Assembly (NCBI GenBank): GCA_001600695.1
Contig: BCKQ01000001.1
Coordinates: 1,392,722 to 1,456,721, forward strand
Direction: 5' to 3'
Length of the DNA stretch: 64,000 bases
Origin: Ascoidea asiatica
Taxonomy: Eukaryota > Ascomycota > Saccharomycetes > Ascoideales > Ascoideaceae
A program made the position numbers and the translations under genes. Numbering within the stretch: the first letter of the stretch is position 1; every line of letters starts with the position of its first letter. Under the pieces are notes generated by a model. It made no database searches. It was not told the DNA's origin and was given only the letters and a program-made list of their open reading frames with translations. Below, in pieces: positions 11,650 through 24,580 of the stretch.

Positions 11650-12884
11650 TTTGAATATAAATTTAATGAAAATGAAATAATTTAACGCTGATTGAATTTA
11701 TAATTGTTGTTTTTTTTTATTATTAATGAAATAAAATGTAAATGAAATATGTTAGAAAAGTAATAGATTAATGAATCTCGAGCGCTGGAATTAAGTAAGT
11801 TAGTAGATGATGATGATATTAAATCAGGAGAATATTAAAGGATTTTGAAAGTACTTTGAAAAAATGGAGATTAAAGATGTTATTTCTTTATATTATTTCT
11901 TGATGATTTCTAGTTATTAGGGTCTTATTGGATAAAATGGATAGGCTGGATCTACTGTAGTTAATATATTCAATAATAATAATTAAAGTACCATAGCTAC
12001 AGTACTTACTTTAATACTTACTTTAATACTTACTGCAGTATCACATTTCAGAGGGTATTGAAATAAAACAGAAGAAAACGAGCAACGCGCAGAGCAGACC
12101 CAATCCTCTTGACACAACAGGGCCACCCGACACGGTGACGCTACCACCCTCACGGTGCGGTAGCTGGCCAGGCGCTATTCTTGAAATTGAATCAGTATCA
12201 GTTACGTAATCAGCCGGTGTTCACAGCTATCACAGCTATCGGCTATCTGTTAAAAGAGCAAGCACCGCACCACAGCACTCGCTTATATTCCTAATCTGGA
12301 AACATACCGAGAATGAATTATAAGCCAAATCATTCCGGTGTTAAACCAAAATTCGAAACAATCATGTGAACTGTTTTTTTATATAATTACCCCGGTTTGA
12401 TTGACACTGTGAAAATGCTGAATTTTTCTGTTGATTCAAATGCTTTTTATGCTTTTGATGCTTTTGATGTTTTTGCTGCTTTTGGTGTATTTGATGCTTT
12501 GAATTTCTTTACTTAAACAAATTTATTTAAACTTTTGCTCCTGGAAACACAAAAGCTACAATGTATGCGATAACAATCCAGATTCTTAATTTCAATAAAA
12601 TCAATTAAACATTATGATTTTGGTTGAATTTTATACTATTTTAACTAATGTCATTAAGAATGAAAGATAATTATTCAATTATTGATCAAATTATCTATTA
12701 AATCACAAATTGCTTCTAAAATATAGCTTTTGAAAAAAATTTAGGAAATTATAAATCGAAAGTATTTATTATCATTGTTTTTATTATTGTCAATTATTAT
12801 ATCGATCAATTATGAAATTTAAATTTTAATATATTATATTATTACAATATTTTCAGTTAAATCATTCAGATTAAGATTAATAAA
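11650..12884. promoter_or_regulatory. Divergent promoter region with a GC-rich island
   Basis: This lies between MRL1 (-) and the unknown 1205-residue gene (+). Most of it is AT-rich, but 12060-12320 is distinctly GC-rich. The island holds CACGGTG twice (12131 and 12151, exactly 20 bp apart), an inverted pair GCTACC/GGTAGC (12140-12145, 12159-12164) and a tandem CACAGCTAT pair near 12220-12240. Near 12430-12500 there is a run of variants of GATGCTTTT. I infer a shared regulatory island; no gene is seen. Confidence 0.5.
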
Positions 12885-15800
12885 ATGGATGAAATTAATG
12901 ATACAAATCCAATTGATCAATTGAATCAAATAAATCAATTTAATAATAATGATCGAGCTACAAGTAAAGGTAGTTATTTTCAAGGAACAATATCTTCAGC
13001 TTCTTTATTATCTTTGGATTTAAAAGAAATAAATTCAAAATTAAATAATATCAATAATATCCATAATAATATCAATAACGGTGATAATATTAATGAATTT
13101 TTACCTAAATCAACATGTAATTTAAATATTAATCATAATCTCAATTTAAATCAAAATTTAACTAAAACTGATCAAGTTAATCAAATAAATCAAATTGAAT
13201 CAATCTCCAATAACTTAAATAATACTAATAATATTAATAATAATCAAAATAATTTGAAATATATAGAAAACAATTTTAGCTCTCATGATGATATCAATAC
13301 TCAAATTTCAAATAAAATTCAAGATAGTGATGATGATTATAATAAAAGTTTATCCTCTTTTTTAGCTTTACCAACTTCTACTCCTCCTCCAACTCCTGCT
13401 CTTGCCCCAATTTTAAATCCAATTTCTGCTCCAATTTCTATTCAATTGCAAAATTCAAATATTAATACTTCTCAACAAATTAGACAACCTATTTCCCAAC
13501 CAATTTCACGACCTGTTTCTAATTCAAATTCAAATTCCGAAATTATTCTTTCCGGAATGAAGATTAAACCACCAAGATCAACTTCAAAATTATTTTCAAA
13601 TTTAAAACAATTATTCACTTTAAGTCCAATTTCTTCTCCATTAGAAAATTCAAATAAAAAAAGTATTATAAACACTAATAATGCTAGTGCTAAAATGAAT
13701 ATTAATACTAATACTACTAATAATAATAATAGTAATACTCTTGAATCTGATAAGATTTCATTAGTTGATAATATTGATTCAAATTTATATTCTAGTTCTA
13801 ATTCTGTTGATAATGATATTGAGCTAGATGAAGCAATGGCTGATTTAAATAATATAAATTTAGAATTATCTTTAGATCGCAATTCCCCTGTATTTGATTC
13901 AGAAATGAAACAAAAATTTGGTATTTCAAGTAATATTTCTTTAAATGATTCATTTCAGAATTCAAATAATAACTATGAATATAATAATTATAATAATTTA
14001 TATCAATATAAAAGTCCATTTATTAATAGCTCAAATTCTAATTCAAATTCACATTCTCAAATTTTTGATAACATTCAGCACTCTTTAGATCCTTCACACA
14101 ATCAATCTAAATATATATATCAACCTCAACCTCAACCTCAACCTCAACCTCAATCTCAACCTCAATATAATAATCAATCAAATATCCATTATTATCAATC
14201 TTTTCAATCTTTTTCTCAATCCAACTCTGATATTCAGTCTCAAACTGATAATGATAATGATTTACAAGTAAAAAAACCTTTGAAGGATATTAATGAAAAC
14301 ATTAGCTCTGGAGAAACAATAACTGAAATGAAACAAGAAGATTTAAAAGATATAAAAGATGATATTAATGAAAACTGTTTCTCTTCTCAATCTTCCCCAA
14401 CTTTAAGTGCAGAATCTGAAAATTTAAAAAATAAAGATTCATTCTCCTCAAATTCAAATGAATTACCAATACAATCTCCATATATACCTCCTCCAATTGA
14501 AAGGGGTTTAAGATTAGTTTCTTCTTGTTCAAATACTGCCTCATTATCTAAAAAACAAACAAATTTATCAAATTCTTCAATTTCAAAATATTCTCAAATT
14601 GTACATCATGAAGAATCTAATTCTCAATATTTAAATCAAAAAAGTTCCGTTTCTCAAATTTCTCAAATTTCTACGAATTCTAATAATATAAATTATATCA
14701 ATACTAATAGTAATATTAATATTGATAGTAATATTAATAGTGTTGAACCTTATTCTCAGTATTCTTCAAGTAATTATTTACCATCTCAATATTGTAATTA
14801 TTTTTTTTTATATACTTTTTTAAAAGTTAAATTAGACAATTGTTTTTTTGAAATTTAAATACTAATTACTTTTTTTTCAAGGAAAAAATTCTGGCTTTTA
14901 TTCAGAGACTTTTGACTCAGATAATCAGGTTATATCTGAAGCAGAAAGACCATTAACGGCTCTATCAATCGAAAGATCTAATGATTCTTTAAATCGAAAT
15001 ATTCAATTCAAAAATTCTTTGAAAATTGCTGATGAACTTGATAAATCTGATACAAATATTAATATTAATATAATGCAAAATGTTTCTAATCCTAATTGGA
15101 TGGAAAAAAATATTGATTCGGCATTTAATATGGGGGAAGATATTTCTGCAGAAATTCGAGAATATGATTCAGATTTTGAATCTAGAATAATGCTAAATAA
15201 TTTAGGAAAGCCTTATGTTACTGATTCAGGTTTAAATACTAATAATAATCGTATACATCCAGAATTTTTCCTTTCAGTTAAACCTTCAACATGTTCTATT
15301 TCCGATTATGAATCCCCAATAAACAATACCGAAACAAAAATGAATTATGAATCTGCAATTTCAACTAAATCAACTTCATCTTCAAATTTTAAAAAAATTA
15401 GTTCTGGTGATGTTTTAACTATGACAAAAAAATTTCGTTTTTTAAAGAAAAATAGAAGTAGAAGTGCTTTAGATAATATAAATAATACTTCTGGTGTAAT
15501 AAACACTGGTACTACCTCTAAAATAAATACGGCAAATACTGGTAATACTGGTAATATAGTTAGTTTCTCGAAAAATTCTCGCTTAAATTTAGATTCGAAT
15601 GAAAGTCTTAATATTCAATCTACTGCATCAATAGTCAATAATCTAAAAGAACCAATATCAGATTTTTCAAGAAAAAGCACGGCTTTTTCAAAAGATATGG
15701 TTTGTGATTTATCTTCAAATATAAATTTAAAGCCATCATTTGTTATACCTAAAAAATCTAATTTTGGAAATGAAAATAGATTAGATTCTAATGAAAATGA

Positions 15801-16614
15801 ATGTAACATACCAAAATCCAAATCATTTAGAACATGGAAACAACTTCAATTAAGACAACATAGTGCTGCAATCTCTCTTAATTCTGGAAAATCTTTGGAA
15901 GGTTTAGCAGCTGAATATGCTCAAAATGATTTTCATATTCCATTATCAAGTGATATTGCTGGAAAAGATGTTGAAGATGCAAGAAGAATAATTCAAAATA
16001 GTAAAAAAAGTGTTTTAGAATCAATTACAGATATTTCATCATCCGAAATAGAAGGAGAATCTGGTAATAAATTCGATATGGAAATGCCTTCAGAAGAAGA
16101 TAGTAAAACGGAAATAGAAATTGTTGATCTACCTGAAAGAAAAGGATTAAGATATAGAACAAGATCTTTGAGATACAAATTTTCAAAAGGTAAAGATAAT
16201 ACATCAAATAATAAGACAGAAAAAAATAAACTGGAAAAAAATAATAATACAAGTTTGATTAAAAAAATGCATTCAATTAGATTTGCATCTTCTCCTACTT
16301 ATGAAAATGAAAACGTTCCTAAAAATGAACCTTGTGATAAAAATCAAACTTTGAAACAAAAATCTATATTGAAAAAGAAAGAATCTCATGAATCTCTAGG
16401 AAGAAAGTTAAGTATTCGACAATTCAGGAGGCATGAAGATTCAGTTTCTGAAAGTAATCCTAGAGAAAATGAAGTTCAAAAACCAATACAAAATGAGTCT
16501 AAAACTTCTATTGAAGAAAGTGTTGAGAAGCAAGATATAGAAATAAGTAATCATTTTTTAAAGAGAAATTGGATTTCAGGAACTATCAAAAGATTCAAAA
16601 CCCCAGCCAAATGA
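12885..16614 (+). CDS. Unrecognised 1205-residue low-complexity protein (one intron)
   Basis: Two long open frames are best joined by an intron at 14770-14881. The acceptor is a T-run plus CAAG, the branch site is TACTAAT at 14860-14866, and the only donor nearby that keeps the frame without making a stop is GTAATT at 14770, which is not the usual GTAAGT/GTATGT. Exon 1 is 12885-14769 and exon 2 is 14882-16614. The protein is Asn/Ser-rich throughout, with a PQ repeat near 410-425. The most protein-like part lies in exon 2: a stretch from FRTWKQLQLRQHSAA to DVEDARRIIQNSKKSV, and several short basic patches (KKFRFLKKNRSRS, RYRTRSLRYKFSKG, KRNWISGTIKRFKTP at the end). These suggest a membrane- or cortex-binding scaffold, but that is only inference. 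I see no known domain. Confidence 0.7.
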
Positions 16615-17257
16615 TAATTTTATCTGATTTTATCATCTGCAAACTAAGACTGATAAAGTTATTATTTCAGTTAAACGAATATTATTTTTTATTTAGGCAT
16701 TTTACAGTGATTTCGTAAACCAAATTTATTTATTTCTTCATTTATTCATTTATGTAACATATTTAGCCAGTCTGATTTCATCACGCAGGGTGTTGTTGGG
16801 CTGGGTTATTTTATACGACGCCAGTTCTGCGGCGCCTCTCTTACGTAACCAATGAGTCAGCGTCAGCAGCCACGATAACGGCTGGCGGAGGATGAGTTTG
16901 CAAGTGAAGTTTGCAGACATTCTGGGCAGAATGTGTGTATCACAGCAGTATCATCAATAGTCAATAATCATCTGAATTGAGAAGAAGATAAATAAATATA
17001 AACGCATCGTCGTCAATAATATTTTATAGGATTAGATAAAAGAAATATTGAAATAGGAATATTAAGATATATATTATCAATAATAAAACAGTACAATACA
17101 ATAAAATATATAATACTTTAGTTAATTGATAAATTGATTAATATATATAAAATATTTTCTCTCTTTTTTTTCTATATTCTGGTTGTGATTTGGCTTTATC
17201 TATAGTTACTTACTTACATCCATTGCTTTTCATATAAATTATTAATTTCAATCAATC
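16615..17257. promoter_or_regulatory. YPT7 promoter region with GC island
   Basis: A GC-rich island at about 16780-16950 lies within AT-rich DNA 300-470 bp before YPT7. Directly readable sites are TTACGTAA (16841-16848, bZIP/Yap-type), CCAAT (16849-16853, HAP-type) and TGAGTCA (16853-16859, Gcn4/AP-1-type), overlapping or abutting in 19 bp. Their use is inferred from consensus only. Confidence 0.5.
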
Positions 17258-17881
17258 ATGTCATCAAAAAAGAAAACATTGCTTAAAGTGATTATTTTAG
17301 GAGATTCTGGTGTTGGAAAGACTTCTTTAATGCAACAATTTGTTAATAATAAATTTTCTCATCAGTATAAAGCAACAATAGGAGCTGATTTTTTAACAAA
17401 AGAAATGCAAATCGATGATAAAAATGTCACAATACAATTATGGGATACTGCTGGACAAGAAAGATTTCAATCTTTAGGAGTTGCATTTTATAGAGGTGCA
17501 GATTGTTGTGTTTTAGTTTATGATGTTACAAATGCAAAATCTTTTGAAAATATATCAAGTTGGAAAGATGAATTTTTAATTCAAGCAAACGTTAAAAATC
17601 CTGATTTTTTTCCATTTGTTATATTGGGTAATAAAATTGATTTAGAAGAAAATAAAAGAACAATAAGTGCAAAAAAAGCTTTAAGTTTATCTGAAAGTTT
17701 AGGTAATATACCATATTTTGAAACAAGTGCAAAAGAAAATGTTAATATTGAAGTTGCTTTTGATATTGTTGCTAGAAATGCTTTACAACAAGAACTTGAA
17801 AATGAAGCTGAATATAATGAAGATTATTCTGATGCTATCAATATTCATTTAGATGGTGAATCAAATGGTTGTTTATGTTAA
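17258..17881 (+). CDS. YPT7: Rab7-type GTPase Ypt7
   Basis: Ypt7 governs late endosome-to-vacuole traffic and homotypic vacuole fusion through the HOPS complex. The 207-residue product matches the family length. Visible motifs are the P-loop GDSGVGKTS (15-23), a switch I region with [16 protein letters not shown] (switch II), NKID, SAKE, and a C-terminal CLC for double geranylgeranylation. No intron is present. The start ATG is followed at once by the conserved [15 protein letters not shown]. The 3' side runs into a hexanucleotide repeat. Confidence 0.95.
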   Translation: MSSKKKTLLKVIILGDSGVGKTSLMQQFVNNKFSHQYKATIGADFLTKEMQIDDKNVTIQLWDTAGQERFQSLGVAFYRGADCCVLVYDVTNAKSFENISSWKDEFLIQANVKNPDFFPFVILGNKIDLEENKRTISAKKALSLSESLGNIPYFETSAKENVNIEVAFDIVARNALQQELENEAEYNEDYSDAINIHLDGESNGCLC

Positions 17882-18821
17882 TTTAAATATTAAACATCAA
17901 GAAACAAATTTTCTTATATTTTATATTGTTTTTCCTCATTACTACATATTATGTTTTATATTTTTTCAATTTCAATTTCAATTTCAATTTCAATTTCAAT
18001 CTCAATCTCAATCTCAATTATAATCTTAATCTCAATTTCATCTTTAGTTATATTTTTTACTCCATATAATTTCCTTTTCCAGATTTTCGAATTTTCAATG
18101 CTCTTTTTTTTTTTTTTTTTCATTTTCTTATATTTAATTTAATCTTATCACTATAAATCTAAATCTCCTAAACGGTTTAAGTTAAATGTGTCTAATCGTT
18201 TTTTTAAATTTTTTTAGTTAATATATTCACTACTTTTCTACAATACAATATTTTATTTTATTGCCTTACTTCTTAAATCCTTAATCATTTATTTTCAATC
18301 TTTAGTCTCTATTTTTCAATATTTTACCAGGTCGCTTGGATAATAATAATTCTATTATAATTGATTAATTATATACTAATGTTAATCAATTCATTCTGAT
18401 TTCAATTCTTCTTTCAAAAGCATTTTGATAATATATTTCAGTAATATATTCTTCATCTTTTAATTGTTTTCTTGAATATTAACAGTTACAATTATTGAAA
18501 ATTACACTAATTGACCCTAAAAGTGTCTGCATGAATGTTGGATGTTTTTTTTCTTTAGACTCCAAAAATTCGCGTTTTTGGATTGTTTTCGTGTTGAGTT
18601 GGCATTTTGCTCCATTTTCAAAACCTTCAATTTTTGAGTGCGATGGCCTTAATTGAGAATTCTGAGAAGGAGTGGAAATGATGAGAGTTTCATTGGTTTT
18701 GCTAATACTTAAATAAATATCTATTCAATTCACCCATAATTAATTATCATTAATAGCTTTTAGAAAATTTATGAATATCTCATTTCTTTTAAAAAGAACA
18801 ATATCTTCCTACATAAATAAA
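17882..18821. other. Intergenic region YPT7-GUK1 with hexanucleotide repeat
   Basis: At 17966-18040 lies a TCAATT/TCAATC tandem repeat of about 12 units, followed by a T-rich stretch with a long T-run near 18103-18120. The reading frame across the repeat is a repeat artefact. The short GC-richer part near 18515-18690 is the likely GUK1 promoter. Nothing else is seen. Confidence 0.55.
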
Positions 18822-19656
18822 ATGTCCAGTAAGTTTTCTTTTTTAAATTTTCAAATGTTCCATCTTTAAAATTATAAAATTATAAAGTTATAAAGTTATA
18901 AAATTATAAAGTACTTGACTCTGAAAATTCATTTAGAATATGATATTTTCAATCAGATCACTTAAAGAATAGTTCTCGGATTCTGTCTTTAATTGATATA
19001 ATCATTACTTATTATATCTTCAATCCATAAAGTTCAATTGGAAATCTAACTTATTTTCTTTTTTTTTCTCCATTTTTTCTAAAAATTTAGCTTCTCGTCC
19101 AATTGTCATTTCAGGTCCTTCAGGTGCTGGTAAATCAACTTTACTTAAGAAATTATTTGCTGAATTTCCTGATAATTTTGGTTTCTCAATTTCAAATACC
19201 ACTCGTAAACCAAGACCAGGTGAAGTTGATGGTAAAGATTATAATTTTGTTACTGTTGAAGAATTTAAAAAATTAATTGAAGAGAATAAATTCATTGAAT
19301 GGGCTCAATTTTCTGGTAATTATTATGGAACTTCAATAAAGGCAGTTGAAGATGTTTCAAAAGTTGCTAAAAAGACATGTATCTTAGATATTGATATGCA
19401 AGGTGTAATTTCAGTCAAAAATACTAATTTAAATGCAAGATTTTTATTTCTTTCTCCACCTTCTGTTGATGAACTTGAAAAAAGACTTAGAGGTAGAGGT
19501 ACTGAAACTGAAGAATCTCTTAATAAAAGAATCAGTGCTGCAAGTAAAGAAATGGAATTTGCTAAAACTGGTGCTCATGATAAAATTATCGTAAATGATG
19601 ATTTAAATAAAGCTTATAAAGAACTTAAAGAGTTTATTTTCGAAAAAGAAGCATAA
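18822..19656 (+). CDS. GUK1: Guanylate kinase (7-nt first exon)
   Basis: Guanylate kinase phosphorylates GMP to GDP with ATP in the cytosol and is essential for nucleotide pools and GDP-mannose supply. The coding sequence starts in a seven-base exon (ATG TCC A, 18822-18828), followed by a 262-nt intron (GTAAGT at 18829; CTAAC branch at 19046-19050; TTTAG at 19086-19090). Exon 2 is 19091-19656. The spliced product is 190 residues and begins [19 protein letters not shown], with the P-loop [19 protein letters not shown] (GMP site), GNYYGTS and LDIDMQG. This is close to the usual length of about 187. A naive reading from the first internal ATG of exon 2 would lose the whole catalytic N-terminal half. 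Confidence 0.93.
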
Positions 19657-19850
19657 ATAGAAAATCTAAATTAAATCCAATAATTCTATTCTATTTCTTA
19701 TAATTATTTTTTATTTTTTTTCTTGTTTTTCAAAAACATTATTTACTGTATGATATGATTAAAAAATTGAAATAAAACAATATTAAACTATAGAAATACT
19801 TTTATTTTTATTAATATAATATTTAATAAAATAAAATTGAACTATTTAAT

Positions 19851-20754
19851 TTATAATTTTTTTGACTTTTCATTATTTTTATTAATTATTGATTCTTGCA
19901 GATTTGATTTTTTTCTTCGATAGATATGTTTAATTGGAGTTACACTTGCACTTTGTGGGTCATTATCAATTCTTTTTCTTTTTACTGGCATTGATTTATT
20001 TGGATCAGCTAAATTAATTTCACTCATTGGTGATTGATGTAAATGATTAAATTTACTACTTTTAATTAAAGGATGTTCTATATGTTTTCTTGCAACTTTT
20101 GAAGTTAAAAATGATACTTTAGATGGAACTTTCATTAATTTTTCTTTTTGAACACCATTTTCATCATAATATGGTACCATTTCTTCAATGTATTCAGGTT
20201 GTATTGAATTGGAGTTTAATTTTTGGTCGAAAACCTGATTTATGTTAGAATCATCTTTATTAATAGAATTAAATTTATCAATAATAGGTGTTTGGTTATT
20301 TATATTATCTATAATATTACTATTATTATTTGAATTATCTATAGTAGTTCTATTTTCTATAGTAGTTCTATTATCAATATGATTATCCATATTATCAGTT
20401 AGTTCTTTGGTTTTAAGAATGTTATTATTATTATTATTATTGATTTGATTACTATTGATAATATTATTATTGATTAAATTATTTGAATTAGGATTTTTAA
20501 TAATTAAAGGTGTTGTCTTACTTAATGCTAGATCCATTTCATAATCTTCAATTGAATTTTCAAAATCTTGAGTATCATTAAAATCATCACTAAATATATC
20601 ATGAAAAGATTCTTGATGACTTGTATTATTCAAGATAATAGGTTGAATATTGGCATTTATTTTTGGAGGAATATTGAATTTAGGTAATCCAGATTGATTC
20701 TGATTTTCTTTGTTTTGTATAGTTCTTGTTGAATTTCTATTAACTCCTAAAATA

Positions 20755-20812
<58 letters not shown>

Positions 20813-21803
20813 AATAATTTTCTTTAGGCTTTTCATTTTTTATTTCAATATTATTAATATCTTTTTGATTATTACTGTTATTTTCTTGAATATTTTCTTG
20901 AATATTTTCTGGGATATTTTCTGGAATATTTTCTTGATTAGAATTTGGAATATCATTTTCTTCATATGTAAGTAAATTTTGATGATAAATATTTGGATTA
21001 TTTTTTGTTATTTGAGATTTATCTTGAATAATAGTTGAAGAATTATTAAATTTTATTAAAGCTTGTTCTTTAATTTTATTATCATCAATTGGAGTATATA
21101 ATCTTTCATTTATTTTATAAGATGAAGGTTTTAAATGAGGACCAAATTTATCTTGACCAAATGGAAAATTCATATAATTTTCAGAATTAATTTGTGGATT
21201 AATTTGTGGATTATTTGATTCATTTAATTTATTCATAACTCTTACACCAAAAGATTGTTCTTTTTCTGGATTTCTAACTAAATTATCAGGATTATAAATT
21301 ATTTTACCAGATTTTACTTTTCCAACATATTTTATAAAATTTTTATCATATAAACAATTACCTAAAACACTACCAAAACATCTTAAAGCTCTTTTTAAAC
21401 CATCGGTGATAGCTTCTTTTTTACATTTTTCAAAACCTGCAGATTTAGATTTAACATTTTCTATACAACCATAACCAACATCTTCATGAAATGAACCATC
21501 TTTTAAAGTAATTCTAATAATTGCAGAACAACCTAATGAATATCTATTTTTATCAAAATCTACAAAATCTACAGTCATTTGTTTAACTTCAGAAAACCAA
21601 CCATTGAAACCAAAAACAGAATTTGCTAATTCTATTGCTTTCCAACCTTCTAAATAAGTTACAGAAGCATGACCATTTGGTCTTGTTGAAATATATTCAG
21701 GACCTAAAAGTTTATTCAAACTATCAGAAATTTTTTCATATTCTTCTTGTTCAAAAGGTATGAAATTATAATCTTGTTTTTTTTGATTTTCAGATGACGC
21801 CAT
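19851..21803 (-). CDS. RAD52: Homologous recombination mediator Rad52
   Basis: Rad52 loads Rad51 on RPA-coated single-stranded DNA and anneals complementary strands in double-strand break repair. The 650-residue product has the conserved DNA-binding and ring-forming domain at about 15-185 (LGPEYISTRPNGHASVTYLEGWKAIELAN, DVGYG, KKEAITDGLKRALRCFG, LYDK). A long Asn-rich middle holds a run of about 17 Asn. Near the C-terminus, KVSFLTSKVA resembles the fungal segment next to the Rad51-binding region. S. cerevisiae Rad52 is about 470-500 residues, so the excess is mostly Asn tracts. The start ATG at 21803 opens MASSENQKK. A GCGC-containing patch lies about 230 bp upstream. Confidence 0.95.
20759..20810. 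repeat. Trinucleotide (ATT)n / poly-Asn tract in RAD52
   Basis: About 17 TTA units on the + strand encode Asn on the - strand, in the linker between the annealing domain and the C-terminal part of Rad52. It is expected to vary in length between strains. Confidence 0.9.
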
Positions 21804-22182
21804 TATTAATATTATTTGATAAACGCTAATTGATATAATTCATTGACTTTAATTTTTTTTTTTTATGTTTATGTTTTTGAAAATTGAATCAAATTCTTTA
21901 ATAACTTCAAATTGATTATAAATCAAGATATTTAATTACAATAAATAAAAGAAGAGAAGAGAAGAGAAGAGAAATTAAAAACTATTTACAAATGGAGGTT
22001 GAATCCATCGCGGTAGGAATATAAAGCTTGAAACTCGCGCCATTTACGGCATTTTGATTGAAATATAAAACAAGAGCTTTATTGTTTATTGTTTATTGTT
22101 TATTGAATATATAAAAGCAATAAAAGCAATAAAAGCAATGAGAATATTATAATATTATTTATAGGTTGAATTCAGGTCTTGA
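21804..22182. other. RAD52 promoter and HEM2 3' flank
   Basis: This contains a GAAGA microsatellite (about 21950-21975), a small GC patch with ATCGCGG and TCGCGCC near 22008-22042 (possible cell-cycle or stress element for RAD52), a TTTATTG tandem near 22077-22104 and a 9-bp ATAAAAGCA tandem (three units) near 22110-22138. No gene is seen. Confidence 0.5.
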
Positions 22183-23663
<1,481 letters not shown>

Positions 23664-24572
23664 ATGTCAAATGAAATAAAGAATAATAAAAAACATCCAC
23701 TTTCAATATCTTATTCAAATCCTGATTCAATAGATAATGAAATTCAATTAAAGAAAAAAAAATTAAATAAATCTAAATCTGAATCAAATTCAAAAGTAAA
23801 TTCAAATTTAAATTCAAAAGCTGAAATAATTTTAGATTTAGATAATTTAGATTCAATTGATTCAACTAAATTATCAGAAAAATTAATTAATTCAAATATT
23901 GATATAGAAAATTATATAAATGATTTAATTAAACAAAAAGAAATTGATGATAATTTTTTAAATAATTATATTAATTCAAATTTAAATTATATTAAACTTT
24001 TAGAAAATAAGATTAGAATTGAAAATGAAAATGAAAATATTAATTTTTTAATAATTAAATCAAATGATAATATAAATAAAAAAATATTTCAAATTTTTAA
24101 ATTATTAAATAACTCAAATTCAATTTTATTGGTTTCTGAATCAAATTCAATTCAAAGATTATTTACAATTATTGAAATTATTAAAGAAAAATTAAAAAAT
24201 AAAGAAAAAATAATAAAATTATCAAAAAAAAAAAAATTTGAAAATGAAAATAAAAATGAAATTTTTATTGAAAATTCTTCATTTATACAATTTAATAAAT
24301 TCAACTCATATAAAACAAAATTAAATCCATCATTTAATAAAAATTTAATAAAAATAAATAATTTAAGAAAAAAAAAATTTTCAACAAATGAAAAATTAAA
24401 TTTCCTTTTACATGATACCATAGATAATAAAATTTATAATATTCCAATATTTTTAATATATTTTAAAATTTATAAAAAAAAAAAAAATGTTATAAAAATT
24501 AAAGAAAAATTAAAAATTTTAATTGAAGATTTAACTAAAAATATTAATAATTGGACTTTTCAAGAAACTTGA
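23664..24572 (+). CDS. Alba-like protein, possibly RNase P/MRP subunit Pop6
   Basis: The 302-residue product is dominated by Asn, Lys and Ile, with a Lys/Ser/Asn-rich first 90 residues. At about 123-185 the pattern INFLIIKSNDNI, IFQIFKLLNNSNSILLVSESNSIQRLFTIIEIIKEKL matches the Alba fold of the Pop6/Rpp25 family (strand, helix, strand, then a helix starting at the SxxSIQ position). The following stretch KFNSYKTKLNPSFNKNL is also in a place where these proteins have a conserved strand. Pop6 in S. cerevisiae is only about 158 residues, so the N-terminal extension is extra. If right, it would bind the P3 arm of RNase P and MRP RNA with Pop7. It is tail-to-tail with the PITH gene, eight bases apart. 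Confidence 0.55.
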   Translation: MSNEIKNNKKHPLSISYSNPDSIDNEIQLKKKKLNKSKSESNSKVNSNLNSKAEIILDLDNLDSIDSTKLSEKLINSNIDIENYINDLIKQKEIDDNFLNNYINSNLNYIKLLENKIRIENENENINFLIIKSNDNINKKIFQIFKLLNNSNSILLVSESNSIQRLFTIIEIIKEKLKNKEKIIKLSKKKKFENENKNEIFIENSSFIQFNKFNSYKTKLNPSFNKNLIKINNLRKKKFSTNEKLNFLLHDTIDNKIYNIPIFLIYFKIYKKKKNVIKIKEKLKILIEDLTKNINNWTFQET

Positions 24573-24580
24573 AAAAAATA

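Noticed and set aside
17951-18142. 63-codon Ile/Ser repeat frame after YPT7
   Set aside because: It is a translation of the TCAATT hexanucleotide repeat.
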